Assembly: GCF_003008595.1 (NCBI RefSeq)
Contig: NZ_CP027669.1
Span: 744,001-808,000, forward strand
Source of the DNA: Simplicispira suum
Lineage (GTDB): Bacteria > Pseudomonadota > Gammaproteobacteria > Burkholderiales > Burkholderiaceae_C
Length of the DNA: 64,000 nt
Direction: 5' to 3'
In this document: one piece after another, positions 1 through 9,081 of the stretch
Numbering within the stretch: the stretch's first letter is position 1
How the letters are laid out: every line of letters begins with the position of its first letter
Made by a program: the position numbers and the translations under genes
The notes under the pieces: model-generated
Told to the model about the DNA's origin: nothing
Databases searched by the model: none
The model's input: only the letters and a program-made list of their open reading frames with translations

Positions 1-756
1 GCCTGGCTGGTGGCACAGTGGTCCTGGCGCGCGGGTTTTATGGTGTTGGCGGGCCTGGCATTGCTGGCCTGGCTGCTGATTGCCTGGCTGGTACACGAAC
101 CCGAGGGTGCAGGGCACGGCGCACCGCCAGGCGAATCGGTGGCCGTGGCCGTGCGCAGCTACGGTGCGCTCTTTTTGCTGCCACACACGCTGGGCATTTT
201 GCTGCTGGCACTGGTGACCTATGCGGGCTTCCTCACGCTGCGCGGGCTGTGGCTGGGCCCGGTGCTGATCGAGCGCCACCACTTCAGTCTCGTGGCCAGC
301 GGCAACGTGGCGCTGCTGGTGTCCTTGATTTCCCTGGTAGGTCCGGCCTTGTTTGGACGCGCCGACCCCGGTCCACAACGCAGGCGCCGCTGGATCATCG
401 GGTTCACGCTGCTGGTCGCAGCCATCTTCGCTGCGATGGCGCTGGTGCAAAGCAGCTGGGTGGACGTGGGCGGCGCGCTGCTGGTGGGCGTTCTGTCGGG
501 CTATATCGTGCTGCAGTACGCGGACGTGCGCTCGGCCTACCCGCCCGCGCTGACTGGCCGGGCCATGGCCGTATTCACCATGGCCATGTTCCTCGGCGTT
601 GCGCTGGCCCAGTGGCTCACCGGCGTGGCCGCTGCAGTGGCGCAAGACCACGGTGTGGAGCCGTACCGGGCGGTGTTCGGCCTGCTTGCGGCGCTGCTGC
701 TGGGAGGCGCGGTGGCCTTCTGGCGACTTCCGGCGCCGGAAGGCACGCGCGCCTGA
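1..756 (+). CDS. MFS transporter, C-terminal part (5' end outside window)
   Basis: The frame is open from the first base, so the gene starts upstream and only about 251 C-terminal residues are visible. They hold about seven hydrophobic segments separated by short loops, with a charged loop (GRADPGPQRRRRW) between two of them, as expected for the second half of a 12-helix major facilitator permease of the inner membrane. The end is a normal TGA after a polar tail. Substrate cannot be read from this half. It is followed by an aminotransferase on the same strand after 85 bp, so cotranscription is possible. The family call is fairly safe, the specificity unknown. Confidence 0.75.
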   Translation, partial: AWLVAQWSWRAGFMVLAGLALLAWLLIAWLVHEPEGAGHGAPPGESVAVAVRSYGALFLLPHTLGILLLALVTYAGFLTLRGLWLGPVLIERHHFSLVASGNVALLVSLISLVGPALFGRADPGPQRRRRWIIGFTLLVAAIFAAMALVQSSWVDVGGALLVGVLSGYIVLQYADVRSAYPPALTGRAMAVFTMAMFLGVALAQWLTGVAAAVAQDHGVEPYRAVFGLLAALLLGGAVAFWRLPAPEGTRA

Positions 757-841
757 GACGGGTCCGGGCCGCTCTGGCAGATGGCGCAGCCCGGCTACGA
801 TCTGATCCTCTGGTTTTTTCACCCACACGCACGCCGATCCC

Positions 842-2011
842 ATGCGCCAAGCCATCCTGAACCTCGAAGAATCCAAAATCCGCGAAGTGGCCAACGCCGG
901 CATGGGGCGCGGCGACGTGCTGCCATTCTGGTTCGGCGAAAGCGACGAGGGCACGCCCGAGGTGGTGCGCGCGGCGGCCATTGCCTCGCTGCAGGCGGGC
1001 GAGACCTTTTACTCACACAACCTGGGGCTGCCCGAACTGCGCCAGGCGGTGGCCGACTATGCCAGCCGGCTGCACGGCCCGGTGGCAGTGGAGCGCATTG
1101 CCATCACCTCGGGCGGCGTCAACGCGCTCATGCTGGCGATGCAGGCGCTGATCGACGCGGGCGACGAGGTGGTGGCCGTCACCCCGGTGTGGCCCAACCT
1201 CACGGCGCAGCCGATTATTCTGGGTGCACGCCTGCGCTGCGTGGCATTGCAGCCCCAGGCGGACGGCGCCTGGACGCTCGACCTGCCCGCGCTGCTGGCG
1301 GCCATCACGCCCCAGACTCGGCTGCTGGTGGTCAACGCGCCCAACAACCCCACCGGCTGGACGCTCTCGCGCGCCGAGCAGCAGGCCATCCTGGCGCGCT
1401 GCCGCGAGACCGGCACCTGGATTCTGTCGGACGAGGTGTACGAACGCCTGTACTACGCCGGGGACACGGCCCAGGGCGCGGCGCCGTCGTTTCTGGACAT
1501 TGCCGATGCACACGACCGGCTGGTGGTGGTGCAGAGCTTTTCCAAGGCCTTTCTGATGACCGGCTGGCGCCTGGGCTGGCTGACCATGCCCGCAGCAATG
1601 ACACCGCAGATGGGCAAGCTGCTGGAGTTCAACACCTCGTGCGCGCCGGTCTTCGTGCAGCGCGCCGCCTTGACCGCGCTGGAGCAGACCGAATCCATCA
1701 CGCCGCGCATCGTCGCCCACCTCAAGGGCTGCCGCGACACGCTGGTGCCGCTCCTGCAGGCTATCGCCGGCGTGCAGACGAGCGCGGCGCCGGGTGGCAT
1801 GTACGCCTTTTTGCGCATTGCCGGCCACCGCGATTCGCTGCAACTGGCCAAGCGCCTGGTGGCCGAGGCGGGCCTCGGCCTGGCCCCCGGCATCGCCTTC
1901 GGCCCCGAGGCCGAGGGCTGGCTGCGCTGGTGCTTTGCCTCGAAGGACCGGGGCCGGCTGGTGCTGGGCGTGCAGCGCCTGGAGCGCTGGCTGGCGGCGC
2001 AGGATCAGTAG
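842..2011 (+). CDS. PLP-dependent class I/II aminotransferase
   Basis: A 389-residue fold-type I aminotransferase. The NPTG substrate/PLP motif is at residues 169-172, SDEVY (PLP-pyridine Asp) at 196-200, the Schiff-base lysine at about K235 in SFSKAF, and GWRLGW at 241-246. Length fits cytosolic aspartate/aromatic-type or N-succinyldiaminopimelate-type aminotransferases. The amino donor and acceptor cannot be decided from sequence alone. The start ATG follows an 85 bp gap after the MFS gene. The 3' end overlaps by 7 bp, tail to tail, with the monooxygenase gene on the other strand, so the two transcripts converge. Confidence 0.85.
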   Translation: MRQAILNLEESKIREVANAGMGRGDVLPFWFGESDEGTPEVVRAAAIASLQAGETFYSHNLGLPELRQAVADYASRLHGPVAVERIAITSGGVNALMLAMQALIDAGDEVVAVTPVWPNLTAQPIILGARLRCVALQPQADGAWTLDLPALLAAITPQTRLLVVNAPNNPTGWTLSRAEQQAILARCRETGTWILSDEVYERLYYAGDTAQGAAPSFLDIADAHDRLVVVQSFSKAFLMTGWRLGWLTMPAAMTPQMGKLLEFNTSCAPVFVQRAALTALEQTESITPRIVAHLKGCRDTLVPLLQAIAGVQTSAAPGGMYAFLRIAGHRDSLQLAKRLVAEAGLGLAPGIAFGPEAEGWLRWCFASKDRGRLVLGVQRLERWLAAQDQ

Positions 2012-3204
2012 CCCTTGCTGTCGCCGTACAGCCAGGGCATATCCAGCAAGCGCGGCCCCAGCGTGCGCAGCGCCGCGTCGCGCCCCCAGCGCATCGCCCC
2101 GGTGGCGTGGAAGATGCGGCCATTGCGCGCCGAGCGCACCTGCACGCGGGCGTTGCGCTGCCAGCGGTTGAGGGCGTAGCGGCGCAGGCGCAAAGAGACC
2201 TCGACGTCGTGCATGGCGAGCGCACGCTGCAACTCGGCCGCGTCTTCAATCGCCATCCCGGCGCCCTGGGCCAGATAGGGGCGCATGGGGTGGGCGGCGT
2301 CGCCCAGCAGAGCGACGAGTCCGCGTGCCATATCGGCCGGCCCTGCCACCGGTGGCCGGTCGCACAATGGCCACAATCGCCACTGGCCCCGGCTGTGCGC
2401 CACTGCGCCGATGGCGTCCTGCAGCGCGCTGCAGGTGCCGGCCAAGGCCGATTGCACATCGGTTGCATTGGCGCTGTGGTCCCAGTTTTCCAGGTCGTCC
2501 GGTGCTTCGCCGTGCACGATGAGCACCAGGTTCTGCATCTCTCCCCGGCGCACCGGGTACTGCACCGCATGCAGGCGCGGCCCCAGCCAGGCGGTGACCT
2601 GTGATGTGCGCATGCGCTTTGGCAAGCCCCCTTGCGGCACCAGTGCGCGGTAGGCCAGGTGGCCGGAAAAACGCGGCCGCCCATCGGCCAGCAACTGGGC
2701 GCGCACCGTGCTCCACAAGCCGTCGGCACCGAGCAACGCGTCGCCTTCGATCTCTCGCCCCCTGGCGGTGCGCACCTGGACCACGCTGTTGCCGGCCTCG
2801 GCGAAGCGGTCGATGGCGACGCCCGTGTGCAGTTGCAGCGACGGTCGTTTCGACAGCGCTTCGAGCAGCAACGCATGCAGGTCGGCGCGGTGTACCGTGC
2901 CATAGGCAGCGCCGTAGCGCGCAATGGCTGCGGCGCCCAGCTCCAGCTCGGCAAGCGGCTGCCCGCTGAGTGCGCTGCGCACCTGAAGCCGCTCAGGAAA
3001 CGCCGCCACTGCCTGAAACGGTTTTTGCAACCCCCAGGCCTGCAGACAGCGCACGCTGTTGGGCCCAAGCTGAATGCCGGCGCCCACTTCGCTGAAGACC
3101 GGCGCGCGCTCATACAGGCGCACGTCCCAGCCGGCATGGGTAGCCGCCAGCGCAGCCGCCAGGCCACCGATGCCGCCGCCTGCGACGAGAAGCTGCTCAC
3201 TCAT
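2005..3204 (-). CDS. FAD-dependent monooxygenase (salicylate/3-hydroxybenzoate hydroxylase-like)
   Basis: A 399-residue flavoprotein aromatic hydroxylase of group A type. The N-terminus has the FAD dinucleotide motif GGGIGG (residues 9-14) followed by an acidic end of strand 2 (LYERAP). A GADGLWSTVR segment matches the middle NAD(P)H/FAD motif, and LLGDAAHPMRP the second FAD motif. Such enzymes use NAD(P)H and O2 to hydroxylate phenolic acids; the closest families are salicylate 1-monooxygenase and 3-hydroxybenzoate 6-monooxygenase. No ring-cleavage genes lie nearby, so the substrate is open. It lies 54 bp downstream of acnA on the same strand. Confidence 0.82.
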   Translation of the reverse strand: MSEQLLVAGGGIGGLAAALAATHAGWDVRLYERAPVFSEVGAGIQLGPNSVRCLQAWGLQKPFQAVAAFPERLQVRSALSGQPLAELELGAAAIARYGAAYGTVHRADLHALLLEALSKRPSLQLHTGVAIDRFAEAGNSVVQVRTARGREIEGDALLGADGLWSTVRAQLLADGRPRFSGHLAYRALVPQGGLPKRMRTSQVTAWLGPRLHAVQYPVRRGEMQNLVLIVHGEAPDDLENWDHSANATDVQSALAGTCSALQDAIGAVAHSRGQWRLWPLCDRPPVAGPADMARGLVALLGDAAHPMRPYLAQGAGMAIEDAAELQRALAMHDVEVSLRLRRYALNRWQRNARVQVRSARNGRIFHATGAMRWGRDAALRTLGPRLLDMPWLYGDSKGY

Positions 3205-3258
3205 GCGCAGCGCTCGCGCACTCGGGCCATCGGGTCTGCTGCTGCGCCTGCCACCGCC

Positions 3259-6183
3259 TCAAACTTCAAGCAGCTGGCCGAGGACGAAGGGCAAAATGCC
3301 GCCGGCCTGGTAGTAGTCGATTTCAATGGGGGTGTCGATGCGCAGCGTCACCAGCACCTCCTTGCGCGAACCGTCGGCCCGGTGGATCACCAGGCGCGTG
3401 TCGCTGCGCGGCGTGAGCGCGGGATCGGGCAGCACGTCGATGCGCTCGTTCCCCTGCAGCCCCAGCGACTCCCACGTATCTTTGCCCTTGAACTGCAGCG
3501 GCAACACCCCCATGCCCACCAGATTGGACCGGTGGATGCGCTCGAAGCTCTTTGCCACCACGGCCTTGATGCCCAGCAACTGCGTGCCCTTGGCCGCCCA
3601 GTCGCGGCTGGAACCCGTGCCGTATTCCTCGCCGGCAAAGACCACGGTGGGCGTGTCCTCGGCCATGTACTGCATGGCGGCGTCGAAGATGAACATCTTG
3701 GAGCCCTGCAGCGGGCCGTCGTTCTGGTAGAGCGTGATGCCGCCCTCCTCGCGCGAGCCATCGGCCGTGGGCGGCACCATCAGGTTCTTGATGCGCACGT
3801 TGGCAAAGGTGCCGCGCATCATCACGTCGTGGTTGCCGCGTCGCGAGCCGTAGCTGTTGAAGTCCTGCTTCATCACACCGTGCTGCAGCAGCCATTGGCC
3901 GGCCGCCGAGCTTTCCTTGATGGAGCCGGCAGGCGAGATGTGGTCGGTGGTGATGGAGTCGCCAAACAGCGCCATGATGCGTGCGCCCAGCACGTTGGGA
4001 AGTTTTGGCTCATTTTGGCCGCTAGCGCTTGCTGCACCTGTCTTGTTTGCTCCGTTTTTTGCAATGAAATCAAAGAAAAACGGGGGTTCGGCAATGTAGG
4101 TGCTCTTGGGCCATTCGTAGGTCATGCCCGTGCCGCCGTTGATGCGCTCCCAGAGCTTGCCCGGCTCGCTGGCAATGCGCGCGTAGTTTTCGCGGAAGGC
4201 CTTGCCCTTCATGGCGTACTTCATCAGCGCCTGCACCTCTTCGCTGGTCGGCCAGATATCGCCCAGGTACACATCCTTGCCTCCCTTGCCCTTGCCCACG
4301 GGCTCGGTCATCAGGTCGGTCAGCACGGTGCCGGCAATGGCGTAGGCCACCACCAGCGGCGGGCTGGCCAAAAAGTTGGCCTTGATGTTGGGGTGGATGC
4401 GTGCCTCGAAATTGCGGTTGCCCGAGAGCACCGCAGAGCAGATCAGGTCGTTGTGTGTAATCACCTCGTTGATCTCTGAGGTGAGGTCGCCCGAGTTGCC
4501 GATACAGGTGGTGCAGCCATAGCCGACCACGTCGAAGCCCAACTTCTGCAGGTAGGGCAGCAGACCGGTTTCGGTGAGGTATTCGGTCACGATGCGCGAA
4601 CCGGGGGCCAGCGAGGTCTTGATGTGCGGCTTGACCTTGAGCCCCGCCTCCACCGCCTTCTTGGCCAGCAGGCCGGCAGCCAGCAAAACGCTGGGGTTGG
4701 AGGTGTTGGTGCAACTGGTGATGGCGGCAATCAGCACGTCGCCGTTGCCGATGGAAATATCGGTGCCGCGTGGCGTGATGCTGTGGCCCTCGGAATGCGC
4801 CGCCATGCGCAAGGGTTTGTTGGATTTCATTTCCTCCAGGAAGCGGGGCGAGCCCTCGGGAACATGTTTGTCGAGCGGCGTCGGCTCTCCGCCCACTTGC
4901 TCGCCCGCGCGGATATGAAAGCGCGTGTGCAGCAGCTCGGCCGGCCGGTTGAAGCCCGTCTGGGCATTGGGCTCGCTGAACAGATTGGCAAACTGCGAAC
5001 TGAGATTGCCCAGCTCGATGCGGTCTTGTGGGCGCTTGGGGCCGGCCACGCTGGGCGTGACGCTACCGAGGTCCAGCCGCACCACCTCTGAATAATCGAT
5101 GTCTCCGGCAGACGGCACGCCAAACAAGCCCTGGGCACGGAAGTAGGCTTCAAACGCCTCGATTTCGGCTTTGGTGCGTCCCGTGCCACGGAAGTATTCA
5201 ACGGTTTTCTCGTCCACCGGGAAAAATCCCATGGTGGCGCCGTATTCGGGCGACATGTTGCCGAGGGTGGCGCGGTCGGGAACAGAGAGCGAACGAGTGC
5301 CTTCGCCGAAGTATTCAACGAACTTGCCCACCACTTTGTGGCTGCGCATCAGCTCGGTCACCGTGAGCACCAGATCGGTGGCGGTGACGCCCTCGCGAAG
5401 TTTCCCCGTAAGTTCCACCCCGACCACGTCGGGCGTAAGCATGTAGAGCGGCTGGCCCAGCATGGCGGCTTCGGCCTCAATACCGCCCACGCCCCAGCCG
5501 ACCACACCGATGCCGTTGATCATGGTGGTGTGGCTGTCGGTGCCCACCAGCGTGTCGGGGTAGTACACCTTGTCTTTGGTCTTGTGCACACCGCGCGCCA
5601 GATATTCCAGATTGACCTGGTGCACGATGCCAAAGCCCGGTGGCACCACGCCCAACGTGTCAAAGGCCTGCATGCCCCATTTCATGAATTCGTAGCGCTC
5701 GCGGTTGCGCTGGAATTCCAGTTTCATATTCAGGTCAAGCGCGCTTTTCTTTCCGTAGTAGTCGACCATGATGGAGTGGTCCACCACCAGATCCACTGGC
5801 ACCAGGGGCTGAATTTTGCGGGCGCTCTTGCCGCACTGGATGGCGGCACTGCGCATGGCGGCCAAATCCACCAGCAGCGGCACGCCGGTGAAATCCTGCA
5901 GCACCACGCGCGAGACGACAAAGGGTATTTCTTCTGTACGGGGTGCCTGTGGAGCCCATTGCGCAAGTTCGGCGACATGTTCGGGGGCCACCTTGCGGCC
6001 ATCGCAATTGCGCAGCACCGATTCGAGCACGATGCGAATGGAGACCGGAAGGCGCTTGATTCCCGGATACTGCCGGGCCAACGCAGGCAGCGAATAGAAC
6101 TGCCCTTCCTTGCCCGATGCGGTCTTGAATCGCTTGAGCGTGGACGCGAAAGCATGTCGTGCGGGGCGTGGGGTGCTGGCCAT
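3259..6183 (-). CDS. acnA: aconitate hydratase AcnA
   Basis: A 974-residue aconitase that isomerises citrate to isocitrate in the TCA cycle. Cluster-ligand motifs are intact: [10 protein letters not shown] for the first cysteine and [10 protein letters not shown] for the other two. [15 protein letters not shown] and SYGSRRGNH are active-site segments, and SSRDWAAKG is in the C-terminal swivelling domain. ATG at 6183 was chosen because it has AGGAGAG about 7 nt upstream and matches the family N-terminus; longer in-frame starts have no such site. It is longer than E. coli AcnA (891 aa). Part of the excess is a loop before the swivelling domain (around 4011-4065) made by a dispersed repeat. Upstream lie hns and two palindromes. 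Confidence 0.96.
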   Translation of the reverse strand: MASTPRPARHAFASTLKRFKTASGKEGQFYSLPALARQYPGIKRLPVSIRIVLESVLRNCDGRKVAPEHVAELAQWAPQAPRTEEIPFVVSRVVLQDFTGVPLLVDLAAMRSAAIQCGKSARKIQPLVPVDLVVDHSIMVDYYGKKSALDLNMKLEFQRNRERYEFMKWGMQAFDTLGVVPPGFGIVHQVNLEYLARGVHKTKDKVYYPDTLVGTDSHTTMINGIGVVGWGVGGIEAEAAMLGQPLYMLTPDVVGVELTGKLREGVTATDLVLTVTELMRSHKVVGKFVEYFGEGTRSLSVPDRATLGNMSPEYGATMGFFPVDEKTVEYFRGTGRTKAEIEAFEAYFRAQGLFGVPSAGDIDYSEVVRLDLGSVTPSVAGPKRPQDRIELGNLSSQFANLFSEPNAQTGFNRPAELLHTRFHIRAGEQVGGEPTPLDKHVPEGSPRFLEEMKSNKPLRMAAHSEGHSITPRGTDISIGNGDVLIAAITSCTNTSNPSVLLAAGLLAKKAVEAGLKVKPHIKTSLAPGSRIVTEYLTETGLLPYLQKLGFDVVGYGCTTCIGNSGDLTSEINEVITHNDLICSAVLSGNRNFEARIHPNIKANFLASPPLVVAYAIAGTVLTDLMTEPVGKGKGGKDVYLGDIWPTSEEVQALMKYAMKGKAFRENYARIASEPGKLWERINGGTGMTYEWPKSTYIAEPPFFFDFIAKNGANKTGAASASGQNEPKLPNVLGARIMALFGDSITTDHISPAGSIKESSAAGQWLLQHGVMKQDFNSYGSRRGNHDVMMRGTFANVRIKNLMVPPTADGSREEGGITLYQNDGPLQGSKMFIFDAAMQYMAEDTPTVVFAGEEYGTGSSRDWAAKGTQLLGIKAVVAKSFERIHRSNLVGMGVLPLQFKGKDTWESLGLQGNERIDVLPDPALTPRSDTRLVIHRADGSRKEVLVTLRIDTPIEIDYYQAGGILPFVLGQLLEV
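4011..4065 (-). repeat. AGCGCTAGxGGCC-family repeat inside acnA
   Basis: The + strand reads cattttggccgctagcgctt and then degenerates. Its first half matches the copy at 51461-51525 (tttttggccgctagcgctta) almost base for base. In acnA it encodes the low-complexity stretch [11 protein letters not shown] between the main body and the swivelling domain. E. coli AcnA, as I recall it, is about 14 residues shorter here. The other half is decayed, as expected of an old insertion. Confidence 0.65.
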
Positions 6184-6317
6184 GGGACTCTCCTGTGTAA
6201 AGCGGTGACCCATGCATTCTGGCAGCCTGCGCAAAGCCGCGTGAACTGCTTTGGCTCCAGGCCGCTGACTGCAGGGGTATGCAGGGGCACGCAAAGCGCC
6301 GATGCGGCGTCAGAAAT

Positions 6318-6364
6318 GCATAAGTCCGCCGCAGCGGACTTATGCCAGCACGCCGTACGGCGTG
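6318..6364 (-). terminator. tandem perfect palindromes downstream of hns
   Basis: Two inverted repeats stand 3 bp apart in the hns-acnA interval. The first, 6318-6345, is a perfect 12-bp stem (GCATAAGTCCGC) around the tetraloop CGCA. The second, 6349-6364, is a perfect 16-bp palindrome (CACGCCGTACGGCGTG). On the minus strand they follow the hns stop within about 10 bp, which fits a transcript end or 3' stabiliser. There is no clear U-run, so intrinsic termination is unproven. They could also be protein-binding sites upstream of acnA. Confidence 0.5.
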
Positions 6365-6374
6365 AAAATCCAAT

Positions 6375-6662
6375 TCAGATGGCGAATTGCTCGCGATTTT
6401 GATCCTGAATCCAGCGCGGTGCCTTGCCTCGGCCCGTCCAGGTCTGTCCGGTGGCTGGATTGCGGTATTTTGGCGCCACCTTGGTGCCGCTGCTGGAACT
6501 GCGCGCACGGCCGCTGGGAAATACATCTTGCGGCGTCAAACCAAATTCGGTCACCAGCGCACGCACCTGAGAAACGGCACCGGCCAGCTCTTGTTGTCGC
6601 GCCTGGTTGATTTGTTGGTCCAGCGCTTCACGTTGCTTAACGAGCTCTTTGTAACTTTGCAT
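6375..6662 (-). CDS. H-NS family nucleoid-associated protein
   Basis: A 95-residue DNA-binding protein. Residues 1-40 are a heptad-like helical oligomerisation region. The C-terminus has the family DNA-contact module KYRNPATGQTWTGRG followed by APRWI (about residues 65-85), typical of the short HvrA/BpH3-like H-NS proteins of betaproteobacteria. It silences AT-rich DNA. Its own upstream region (6663-6832) is the most AT-rich stretch near here and carries a TATAAT box, so self-regulation is plausible. It is monocistronic, ending at tandem palindromes. Confidence 0.9.
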   Translation of the reverse strand: MQSYKELVKQREALDQQINQARQQELAGAVSQVRALVTEFGLTPQDVFPSGRARSSSSGTKVAPKYRNPATGQTWTGRGKAPRWIQDQNREQFAI

Positions 6663-6695
6663 GGTTTTTCAAATGGGTGGGTTGAGGGAAGGCCC

Positions 6696-6701
6696 ATTAT
6701 A
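6696..6701 (-). promoter_or_regulatory. -10 box of the hns promoter
   Basis: The minus strand reads a perfect TATAAT, 33 nt before the hns ATG, giving a 5' leader of roughly 27 nt. Upstream TTTACA or TTACAC lie at spacings of 19-20, longer than ideal, so the -35 is weak. The surrounding 100 bp are AT-rich with A/T runs, which is normal for an H-NS-controlled promoter. Confidence 0.55.
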
Positions 6702-6832
6702 GAAACAGATTTCCGCAGGTGTGTAAACACGGTACTTGATTTTCCAATTTTTTTACACTCATAAACCGCACCAAGATGGTGCATTGGATTTCTCTAGAAC
6801 ACTGCTTCATACAAAGAAGGGGCAACAGAGCG

Positions 6833-8149
6833 CTATACCGACTCCAGATCCGATTTGCCCTCTGGCTGACGCCGGGCTTGCACGCGATCGATGCGCCGCC
6901 CCTCCAGCGCGAGCACCTCGAATATCCAGCCTGCACAGACGATGCTGGCGCCTGCCTCAGGCAAACTTCCCCATTCGGCCATCAATAATCCGGCCAAGGT
7001 GTTGTAACGCCCACGATCTTCATCCGGCAACTCGGATATATCCAGCCGCGCCTTCAATTCTTCAATCGGCATCTGGCCTTCCAGCAGCCAACTGCCATCG
7101 TCCTGCTCCACGGCCCAGGCGTCCATGTCTGCATCGGGCTGCAATTCGCCGGTAATCGCTTCAAGCAAATCGCGCGGCGTCATGATTCCCTGCACCACGC
7201 CATATTCGTCAACCACAAATATGAGGCGCGCCCGGCGAGCGCGAAATTGCTCCAGAAGTTCCATTCCGGTAAGCGTTTCAGGCAAATACGCTGCCGGCTC
7301 CACATATTCGCCAATCAAACCCGGCGCCTGCCATCCAAGCTCGAGCAGGCGCGCAATGCTGACCATACCCACGACGTCGTCGAGCGAACCACGGCAAACC
7401 GGATACCAGGAATGCGCCCCCTTTTCGCCTGCGCTGCTCGCGTGCTGCAAAGCCTCAGCCACGGTATGGCTGGCATCGAGCCACTGCACCTCGCTGCGCG
7501 GCACCATGAGCGAGGTGAGGTTGCGGTCGTCAAGGCGAAAGACGTTTTGCACCATCTGGTGTTCGTGGTGCTCGATGACGCCTGCGTCGCGGCCCTCGGC
7601 CAGGCTGGCGCTGATTTCTTCTTCCGTCACGGGGCGGCCAGCGTCGTTGTCCACGCGCAGCAGCTTGAGAACGCCCTGCGTGGAGAGCGAAAGCAGGCGC
7701 ACGAAGGGCCGGGCCACGCGCGCCACCCAGGTCATGGGGCGGGCCATCAAGCGGGAGACGGCTTCGGGGTAGAGCTGGCCAATGCGCTTGGGCACCAGCT
7801 CGCCAAACACGATGGTGATGAAGGTGATGATGGTGACGACCACCGCCGTGGCCGTGATGCTGGCCGCACTGTCGGGAAGGCCCCAGTGCACCAGCGAGCG
7901 CGCCAGCGCATCGCTGAAGGCCGCTTCGCCCAGAATGCCGTTGATCATGCCGATCGACGTGATACCCACCTGAACCGACGAGAGAAACTGCGTGGGGTCC
8001 TCAAGGAGCGCCAGCGCCGCCTGGGCCGACTTGTCGCCGGCCTGTGCCATAGCTGCGAGCTTGGACTTTCGGCTCGATGCGAGCGCCAGTTCGGACATGG
8101 CAAAAGCGCCGTTGAGCAGAGTCAGCAGCGCAATGATCAGAAAATTCAT
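6833..8149 (-). CDS. CNNM/CorC-HlyC family membrane protein (DUF21-CBS-CorC_HlyC)
   Basis: A 438-residue protein starting at the ATG at 8149, which begins the first membrane helix (MNFLIIALLTLLNGAFAMSE). An N-terminal DUF21 domain with about four hydrophobic segments (1-190) is followed by a CBS pair (about 210-330, with FVVDEYGVVQGIMTPRDLLE) and a C-terminal CorC/HlyC domain. Members are linked to Mg2+/cation homeostasis; the name hemolysin is historical. It is divergent from apaH with only 24 bp between the two start codons, so the promoters must overlap or lie within the genes. Confidence 0.88.
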   Translation of the reverse strand: MNFLIIALLTLLNGAFAMSELALASSRKSKLAAMAQAGDKSAQAALALLEDPTQFLSSVQVGITSIGMINGILGEAAFSDALARSLVHWGLPDSAASITATAVVVTIITFITIVFGELVPKRIGQLYPEAVSRLMARPMTWVARVARPFVRLLSLSTQGVLKLLRVDNDAGRPVTEEEISASLAEGRDAGVIEHHEHQMVQNVFRLDDRNLTSLMVPRSEVQWLDASHTVAEALQHASSAGEKGAHSWYPVCRGSLDDVVGMVSIARLLELGWQAPGLIGEYVEPAAYLPETLTGMELLEQFRARRARLIFVVDEYGVVQGIMTPRDLLEAITGELQPDADMDAWAVEQDDGSWLLEGQMPIEELKARLDISELPDEDRGRYNTLAGLLMAEWGSLPEAGASIVCAGWIFEVLALEGRRIDRVQARRQPEGKSDLESV

Positions 8150-8173
8150 GAAACCGAAGGGGGCAAGGACACG

Positions 8174-9016
8174 ATGGCACTTTACTGTATAGGCGATCTG
8201 CAGGGCTGCGATCAGGCGCTGGAACGCCTGCTTGAGCAGATTGATTTCTCGGCCAGCCGCGATACCGCGCTGCTGCTGGGCGATCTGGTGAACCGCGGCC
8301 CGGCTTCGCTGGCGGTGCTGCGCCGCTGCAAGGCCGCTGATGGCGCCTTGCTGAGCCTGCTGGGCAACCACGATCTGCACCTGCTCGCTGTGGCGGCCGG
8401 TGTGCGCGCGCCGTCGCGGCGCGACACGCTGGCCGAAGTGCTGGCAGCGCCTGATTGCCAAGTGCTGCTGGGTTGGCTGCGCGAGCAGCCGCTGGCGCGC
8501 AGCCATGGGCACGGCGGCGCGCGTCTGCTCGCGGTCCACGCCGGGGTTCTGCCCGACTGGAGCAAAGAAGACACACTGGCCCTGGCCGCCGAGGTAGAGC
8601 AGGAACTGCGTGGCCCTGGCCATGTACCGTTCCTGCGCGAGATGTACGGCAACCATCCCACGGCCTGGGACAAGGCATTGCAGGGCAGCGAACGGCTGCG
8701 CGTGATCGTCAACGGCTTGACGCGGCTGCGCTTTTGCACGCCCGATGGGGCCATGGATTTTTCCAGCAACGAATCGGCAAAGACCGCGCCGCCCGGCCTG
8801 CTGCCCTGGTTTGACGTGCCGGGGCGGCGCACCGCCGGGGTGCTGGTGGCCTTTGGGCATTGGTCCACATTGGGCAAGCTCGACCGCAGCGATCTGCTGG
8901 GGCTCGATACCGGCTGTGTCTGGGGCGGTTGCCTGAGCGCGGTGCGCTTTGGCGAGAATCTGGCACAGCGCGAATGGCTGCAGGTCCCTTGCCCGCAGGC
9001 ACAGCAACCGGGTTGA
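8174..9016 (+). CDS. apaH: bis(5'-nucleosyl)-tetraphosphatase, symmetrical (ApaH)
   Basis: A 280-residue phosphoesterase that splits Ap4A into two ADP. Metallophosphatase motifs are in order: GDLQG (7-11), GDLVNRG (36-42), GNHD (64-67), then later histidines in the LLAVHAG segment. ATG 8174 has an AAGGA-type site about 7 nt upstream. The length matches E. coli ApaH (280). Here it stands alone, not in the ksgA-apaG-apaH cluster of enterics, and is divergent from the CorC/HlyC gene. The 3' end runs into a dispersed repeat shared with the end of rhlE. Confidence 0.95.
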   Translation: MALYCIGDLQGCDQALERLLEQIDFSASRDTALLLGDLVNRGPASLAVLRRCKAADGALLSLLGNHDLHLLAVAAGVRAPSRRDTLAEVLAAPDCQVLLGWLREQPLARSHGHGGARLLAVHAGVLPDWSKEDTLALAAEVEQELRGPGHVPFLREMYGNHPTAWDKALQGSERLRVIVNGLTRLRFCTPDGAMDFSSNESAKTAPPGLLPWFDVPGRRTAGVLVAFGHWSTLGKLDRSDLLGLDTGCVWGGCLSAVRFGENLAQREWLQVPCPQAQQPG

Positions 9017-9081
9017 TTACTATTAAAAAGAGAGCATATAACGCTTACTGAATAAGCGCTAGAGGCCATTTTTATCTGAAA
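9017..9081. repeat. AGCGCTAGxGGCC-family repeat between apaH and rhlE 3' ends
   Basis: The whole space between two convergent genes is one repeat copy: an A-rich start (tattaaaaagagagc), the inverted pair CGCTTA-ctgaa-TAAGCG, then agcgctagaggccatttttat. The stem and flanking A/T runs could work as a weak bidirectional terminator. Confidence 0.7.

Noticed and set aside
781-2604. A 607-codon plus-strand frame overlapping the aminotransferase
   Set aside because: Frame-shifted relative to the aminotransferase, which has all motifs; composition is Arg/Ala/Gly noise.
2632-4479. A 615-codon plus-strand frame over the monooxygenase and acnA
   Set aside because: Antisense to conserved catalytic motifs of both; no family features.
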